Assembly (NCBI GenBank): GCA_016719465.1
Contig: JADJYY010000034.1
Span: forward strand, 1-13,924
Reading direction: 5' to 3'
Origin: Hydrogenophilales bacterium
GTDB taxonomy: Bacteria; Pseudomonadota; Gammaproteobacteria; Burkholderiales; Thiobacillaceae
Length of the DNA stretch: 13,924 bases
In this document: positions 9,167-13,924 of the stretch, piece after piece
Layout of the letters: each line of letters starts with the position of its first letter
How positions within the stretch are numbered: the stretch's first letter is position 1
Position numbers and translations under genes: made by a program
The notes under the pieces: model-generated
Told to the model about the DNA's origin: nothing
What the model saw: only the letters and a program-made list of their open reading frames with translations
The model's database searches: none

Positions 9167-9456
9167 CAACTCGCCCCCTTGTTGACCGGCAGTGAGGCTT
9201 CTCGGGCCCTGGCATCGACCATCGCGCCGGCGAGGCTGCCGCCGATGGCGCCCAGTAGCGCCAGGCCCGCCAGCGTGGTGATGAAGGTCGCCAGGAAGGC
9301 CATGAAGACAGCGGCCAGTATCACCCCAAACACACCGACCAGGATGCAGAACACACCCGCGGCAATGCCAGCGACCCGGCGTTTGGACGGACCGGCCACG
9401 ACAGGACGGGCGAGATCGTTCCAGCGAATGCACGAAGATGAAGCAACTGATGACAT
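9166..9456 (-). CDS. Small two-helix membrane protein of unknown function
   Basis: First gene of the operon, 96 residues from ATG 9456; AGGAG lies about 13 bp upstream of that ATG. Residues 1-27 are polar with a basic patch (SKRR). Residues 28-80 are almost entirely hydrophobic and glycine/alanine-rich (AAGVFCILVGVFGVILAAVF, then TTLAGLALLGAIGGSLAGAM), enough for a hairpin of two membrane helices. The last 16 residues are polar. The stop overlaps the yggS start as ATGA, so its translation is probably coupled to that of yggS. I do not recognise the family. A small inner-membrane partner or transport accessory is possible but unsupported. Longer in-frame starts would cross the promoter region and are unlikely. 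Confidence 0.7.
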   Translation of the reverse strand: MSSVASSSCIRWNDLARPVVAGPSKRRVAGIAAGVFCILVGVFGVILAAVFMAFLATFITTLAGLALLGAIGGSLAGAMVDARAREASLPVNKGAS

Positions 9457-9493
9457 GGCCTGACGACGACTCCTGACAAAGGGGATGAACGGG

Positions 9494-9541
9494 TTGTGAA
9501 ACGTTTTTATAGCTTTACAATGGCTGGATATTCCCTGCCAA
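9494..9541. promoter_or_regulatory. Candidate overlapping divergent promoters
   Basis: This AT-rich stretch separates the operon and the MocR-type gene. On the plus strand TTGTGA (9494-9499) and TACAAT (9516-9521) are 16 bp apart. On the minus strand TTGGCA (9541-9536) and TGTAAA (9519-9514) are also 16 bp apart. The two -10 elements overlap, so transcription in one direction would compete with the other. The assignment is by sigma-70 consensus only. Confidence 0.4.
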
Positions 9542-9573
9542 TTATTTAAATAGATACAGACCAATTGTTCAAA
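9538..9573. promoter_or_regulatory. 13-bp direct repeat, likely MocR operator
   Basis: CCAATTATTTAAA (9538-9550) and CCAATTGTTCAAA (9561-9573) match at 11 of 13 positions and start 23 bp apart, about two helical turns. MocR-family regulators such as GabR and PdxR bind direct repeats near their own genes. The first copy covers part of the candidate minus-strand -35. The second covers the start codon proposed for the regulator. This placement would let the protein control itself and the operon. Confidence 0.55.
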
Positions 9574-11061
9574 CATGCCCAACTTGAATCCGTCAAAGCC
9601 TGGATCGGTGACCCTGCGCATGGCGCCTTGCCCCTGCATGCGCGCATCCAGCGGGCCATCCGGCAACTGATCCTCGACGGCGTGCTCGATGTGGGCAGAC
9701 CATTGCCCGCGTCACGCGCCTTGGCGAAGTCATTGGGGATTTCCCGCGATACGGTCGAGTCGGCCTACAGCCAGTTGCATGCGGAAGGCTTCATCGAGCG
9801 GCGCGTGGGCAGCGGCAGTTTCGTGTCGGAGCGGGCACAGTGTCTGCCAGTACGTGGCAAGGTGCGGCGCACGGGGGATCGCAAGACGACACTGCGCCTC
9901 AGCCAGCGCGGCAGCGCCATGTTCCAGAGCGGCGGCGTGCGCGACTTCCTGATGCCGCGCCCGTTTGCACCCGGCGTGCCGGAAACGCGCAGCTTTCCGC
10001 TCCAGATCTGGGAGCGACTGGAGCGGCAGGTGTTGAAGGAATACGGCACTCTGGCGCTGCTACACAGTCCGCCGCAGGGCATGGAGCCGTTGCGGCGCGC
10101 CATCGCCGATTACGTCAATCTCGAACGTGGCGCGCGTGCCACGCCCGAGCGCGTGCTGGTGCTGACCAGTTCCCAGCAGGCCATGACTCTATGCGCCACT
10201 GTGCTGCTCGATGCCGGCGACCGGATCTTTATCGAAGACCCCGCGTACCACGGCGCGCGCAAGGCGTTTGATGCCGCCGGGCTGGAATGCGTACCCGTAC
10301 CGCTGGATGAAGACGGACTGCGGGTGGAACACCTCAGCCAGATGGCGGCAACGCCCGATGAATTGCCCAAGGCGGTGTCCCTGACGCCATCGCACCAGTT
10401 CCCGACCGGAGCGACACTGGCACTGGATCGGCGGCTGGCCGTCATCGAATGGGCCAGGCAGCACCAAAACTGGATCATCGAAGACGACTACGACAGCGAG
10501 TTCCATTACGAAGGCAAACCCACCGCCTGCGTGCAGGGCCTCGACCCGCACGAACGAACGATCTACATCGGCACCTTCACCAAATCGCTGTTTCCCGGCC
10601 TGCGCATCGGCTATATGGTGCTGCCGCCGCCGCTGGTGGCACCCATGACCGTGGCCCGCACCCTGCTGGATGGACACAGCGCGCCGATTCCGCAACTGAC
10701 GCTGGCGCGCTTCATCCAGGGCGGCCACTTCGGCGCCCATGTACGCACCATGCGCGCTGTCTATGCCGAACGGCGCGACGTGCTGGCACGCCTGGTACGC
10801 AAGCACTTGGCAGACTTCGTGGAACCACGGGTGCCGGCCGGGGGCATGCAGATGCCCTGCGTGTTCATCCGCGACATCCCCGAGCGCGAGGCCGTGGAAT
10901 CGGCACGCCGGGCCGGCATCGACCTGCTGGGACTCACGGCGCTGCATGCGTCAAACCGGCACAAGGCCGGTTTCCTCATGGGATTCGCCGCCCATGCCCC
11001 GCACGAACTGGAAATCGCCGTCAAGAAACTTGCGACCGTGCTGCGCGCGTTGTGCCGCTGA
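9565..11061 (+). CDS. MocR-family transcriptional regulator (GntR HTH plus aminotransferase fold)
   Basis: Regulator with an N-terminal GntR winged helix and a C-terminal fold-type-I aminotransferase-like domain that binds PLP and often an amino-acid ligand. It has 498 residues. The DNA-binding part spans about residues 21-90 (LPLHARIQRAIRQLI, ASRALAKSLGISRDTVESAY, GFIERRVGSGSFV). The aminotransferase-like part runs from about 130 to the end, with SSQQAM, EDPAYHGAR, TPSHQFPTG, the DDYDSEF aspartates (308-310) and the PLP lysine K340 in GTFTKSLFPGLRIGY. The start is uncertain: TTG 9565 is the only standard start before the domain, with no good ribosome site and a stop just upstream at 9547. 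It is divergent from an operon of PLP proteins and is its probable regulator. Confidence 0.92.
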   Translation: MFKHAQLESVKAWIGDPAHGALPLHARIQRAIRQLILDGVLDVGRPLPASRALAKSLGISRDTVESAYSQLHAEGFIERRVGSGSFVSERAQCLPVRGKVRRTGDRKTTLRLSQRGSAMFQSGGVRDFLMPRPFAPGVPETRSFPLQIWERLERQVLKEYGTLALLHSPPQGMEPLRRAIADYVNLERGARATPERVLVLTSSQQAMTLCATVLLDAGDRIFIEDPAYHGARKAFDAAGLECVPVPLDEDGLRVEHLSQMAATPDELPKAVSLTPSHQFPTGATLALDRRLAVIEWARQHQNWIIEDDYDSEFHYEGKPTACVQGLDPHERTIYIGTFTKSLFPGLRIGYMVLPPPLVAPMTVARTLLDGHSAPIPQLTLARFIQGGHFGAHVRTMRAVYAERRDVLARLVRKHLADFVEPRVPAGGMQMPCVFIRDIPEREAVESARRAGIDLLGLTALHASNRHKAGFLMGFAAHAPHELEIAVKKLATVLRALCR

Positions 11062-11087
11062 TCGTTATCAATAAGCGTTAACCCGCA

Positions 11088-11127
11088 TTTCTCACCAGGC
11101 GCCGTAGCGAGGGCGCCTGGTGAGAAA
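11088..11127. terminator. Perfect 16-bp hairpin downstream of the MocR gene
   Basis: TTTCTCACCAGGCGCC (11088-11103) and its exact complement (11112-11127) flank an eight-base loop. It lies 27 bp after the regulator stop, where a terminator is expected. Neither strand has a T-run after the stem, so an intrinsic terminator is only a weak call. An RNA-stabilising hairpin or a REP-like palindrome is equally possible. Confidence 0.5.
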
Positions 11128-11282
11128 TCGTCACCCAAAGGGATGTTGGCCCAGGTCTCCATCGCCCATCTGGTCAGCCACGTGTACATCATAGAGGTGC
11201 CCGCCCTGGTGCCATCGCCACCATCCGGCGTGAACACCGCCAGCTCGCGCGCTGGCCGCTCATGGCCGTTGCCGTGTGCGAT

Positions 11283-11480
11283 TCAGGTTCGTCCAGCGCT
11301 CCTGTTCCACTCGCGCAGGAGATCGGAGAGAGAGACCTCCTGCGGTGTCCCATCTGAGCGGGCGACTAATGCCCGAAGCGCGCGGAATTTGTCCCGAGTC
11401 AGGATGATGCCTCCACAATCGTGGGGTGATGCTACAGCTCCAACTACTCGAACAATGATCGTGCGGCCGCTTCCCGGAGC
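11283..11480 (-). pseudogene. Possible C-terminal fragment of an unknown gene
   Basis: An open stretch of 65 codons runs from just after a TAA (11481-11483) to a TGA at 11283. It has no ATG or GTG start. The sequence is protein-like, with a hydrophobic strand pattern (TIIVRVVGAVAS), GGIILTRDKFRALRALVAR, and an amphipathic end (SLSDLLREWNR). Codon third positions are less GC-rich than in neighbouring genes. It could be the tail of a decayed or transferred gene. I do not recognise the family, and chance is not excluded. Confidence 0.25.
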
Positions 11481-11752
11481 TTACCCGCCATTCCCTAGAA
11501 CTGTGGCTAATAGCAGCCCGTTGGCCGTGGGAGTGGCTTTCACGGGCGCACAACAACTGCATCAGGTTCACTGCTGTCCGAGAGCGTCCAACCCGGTAGC
11601 TGACGTTCACGCAAACTGTGAGCCGCCTCCCCAGAGACCGCACCTGACCCGAAGCTGTCCGACAGCCATCGTCGGCGAATGTCGGCAACGGGTCGAGAGC
11701 GCACATTCGATGCCGGCTGAAAAGCCTACCCCACCGACAGTTACCTTCCCCC

Positions 11753-12898
<1,146 letters not shown>

Positions 12899-12903
12899 GG
12901 CGC

Positions 12904-13889
12904 TCAGCCCCCGCGCACCATGTTCATGATCTGGCCCATGTCCAGATTGCCGGCCTTCTGGCGAATCTGGGGCAGGTACTGCTCCTGCATGGCCTTGGCC
13001 GGGCCGAGCAGGTTCTGGAAGCATGCGCAGGACCTGGGCGTTCATCTGGCGGCCGCCGGCGTAGTAGCGCTTGCGGCCACCTGGCCCAGGGCGTAGGTGG
13101 TGGCGAAGGAGAAGGCCAATGCCCGTGAGCGCCGCCGATCTTAACGGCCCATTTACCTGCCAATCCGCCTCCCGCCTTGCCGAGCAGGCCGCCCAGCAGC
13201 TTGCGGCCGAACTGTTCCAGGTATTGGGAGGTGAGACACGCCCAGGGTAGCCAGCAGTTCCGCGGATATGGCCCTGGTCCAGTTCGTGGCCGTGGGCCTT
13301 GCCGATGCCGTACACCATCTTGATTTGGAGCGGGATGATGGCCATGAAGGCCCGGTTGGGGTGGCAGCAGTTCCAGGGCGCCGCGGAGGATGGCGTGGTT
13401 GAGGATGGATTTGTCCAGCTCGCTGGCACGTTGGGTACCGAGGCCACCACCGGTCCGGGGTGGTGGCGTCGATGGTGGTGGAGAGGGTGGTGGAGAGTAG
13501 GGCAGCCGGGATTCCGCCAGATCGGCCATGGCATCGGTTCAACGCGCAGGGAGTTGGTGACGGCGGCTTCAAGCCCCAGGACGGCGGCGAGCTCGGTCAG
13601 GAAGCGGCGTCCCGCCCCGTTGGCGTGGCCGTTTATGCCGCGTCACACCCACCGCCATCTCGTAGGCCACAGTTGCCGCAGCGACGGTCGCAGTCAGGGC
13701 GGCGGCGCTGTCCGCCAGGCTGGCCTGCTTCGCCACCGCTACAGGGCGGGCAGATCGGGCACGCCTTCGGTTTCAGCCAGGGATTCGGACAGACGGCGGA
13801 CTGTTCGCGCTCCGTTCGGCGTTGGCGCCGTCGGCGAAGGGCCGAAGCAGGGCGATGGTGAGGATGGCTTAGTGTTGTTCGGGGTGCAT
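12904..13889 (-). pseudogene. TerB-like protein gene with nonsense codon and many frameshifts
   Basis: From ATG 13889 (AAGGAA upstream) the gene reads MHPEQH, a stop, then AILTIALL and FADGAN. It then changes frame repeatedly: RRLSESLAETEGVPDLPAL, RRFLTELAAVLGLEAAVT, LSTTLSTTIDATTPDR, VVASVPNVPAS, SELDKSILNHAILRGALELL, AIIPLQIKMVYGIGKAHGH, LTSQYLEQFGRKLLGGLLG, AFSFATTYALGQVA, RYYAGGRQMNAQVLR, and finally AKAMQEQYLPQIRQKAGN to MVRGG and TGA at 12904. Put together these give a protein of about 325 residues: a helical TerB-like N-terminal part and a conserved hydrophobic C-terminal part I recall from betaproteobacterial proteins of unknown role. At least ten indels lie in the last 640 bases. The protein blocks are well kept, so sequencing error is a real alternative to decay. 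The intact dehydrogenase gene follows after 5 bp. Confidence 0.7.
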
Positions 13890-13924
13890 CGGGCGTTCCT
13901 TTCCGGGCTGGTGTGACCCGGATT

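Larger units (their letters stand above)
11062..11752. other. Long gene-poor spacer with fragments and degenerate repeats
   Basis: No intact gene with a credible start is seen in these roughly 690 bp. Besides the hairpin at 11088-11127, minus-strand open stretches look like gene scraps. Small palindromes occur at 11654-11666 (GCTGTC C GACAGC) and 11676-11709 (CGAATGT paired with ACATTCG). A long plus-strand open frame across the region is Pro/Ser/Arg-rich with no domain-like pattern and was not accepted. The segment 11580-11720 resembles dispersed noncoding sequence I recall seeing near genes in many proteobacteria, but I cannot name it. Confidence 0.6.

Noticed and set aside
12899..13534. 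N-terminal extension of the sugar dehydrogenase frame up to 13534
   Set aside because: The upstream part is the shifted frame of a different, broken gene. The signal peptide begins just after ATG 12898, so that start is preferred.

Overview
The window is GC-rich chromosomal DNA, most likely from a betaproteobacterium. Evidence for this is the codon use, the TrpA/TrpB/GlyA sequence types, the IS21 and IS66 element types, and a broken TerB-like gene of a kind I associate with that group. The placement is inferred from recalled family patterns, not from a search. There are no rRNA or tRNA genes and no CRISPR array.

Region 1 (1-4643) is nested mobile DNA. A 5' portion of an IS21-family element carries an intact istA and the first 205 codons of istB. 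It is cut by a complete IS66-family element (2209-4643) with 5'-GTAAGCG ends, tnpA-tnpB-tnpC and recognisable terminal inverted repeats. The flanks of the IS66 copy share no 8-bp duplication. The left flank is istB and the right flank is the first 21 codons of a LysR-type regulator, so DNA was deleted or recombined at this copy.

Region 2 (4720-9456, minus strand) is a compact operon. In transcription order it holds a 96-aa membrane protein, yggS (PLP homeostasis), an 89-codon frameshifted remnant of a class-I glutamine amidotransferase, trpB, trpA and glyA. The first five reading frames are joined by four successive 4-bp ATGA overlaps, and glyA follows trpA after about 10 bp. The amidotransferase has lost its catalytic core. 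Its remnant stays open in a scrambled frame that still begins on the yggS stop and ends on the trpB start. YggS, TrpB and GlyA all bind PLP. GlyA makes serine, which TrpB consumes.

Region 3 (9457-11061) is an AT-rich divergent promoter region followed by a MocR/GntR-type regulator, which is itself a PLP-fold protein. A 13-bp direct repeat, 23 bp from start to start, overlaps the regulator's start codon and the -35 of a candidate operon promoter. Together regions 2 and 3 look like a PLP-sensing regulator controlling a set of PLP enzymes for serine and tryptophan metabolism. I do not recognise this arrangement as a described one.

Region 4 (11062-11752) has no intact gene. It holds a perfect 16-bp hairpin, possible gene fragments and degenerate repeat-like DNA. 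Region 5 (11753-13889, minus strand) holds an exported PQQ-type sugar (sorbosone) dehydrogenase, preceded by a TerB-like gene broken by a nonsense codon and more than ten frameshifts. The latter is either a pseudogene or poor sequence near the window edge.
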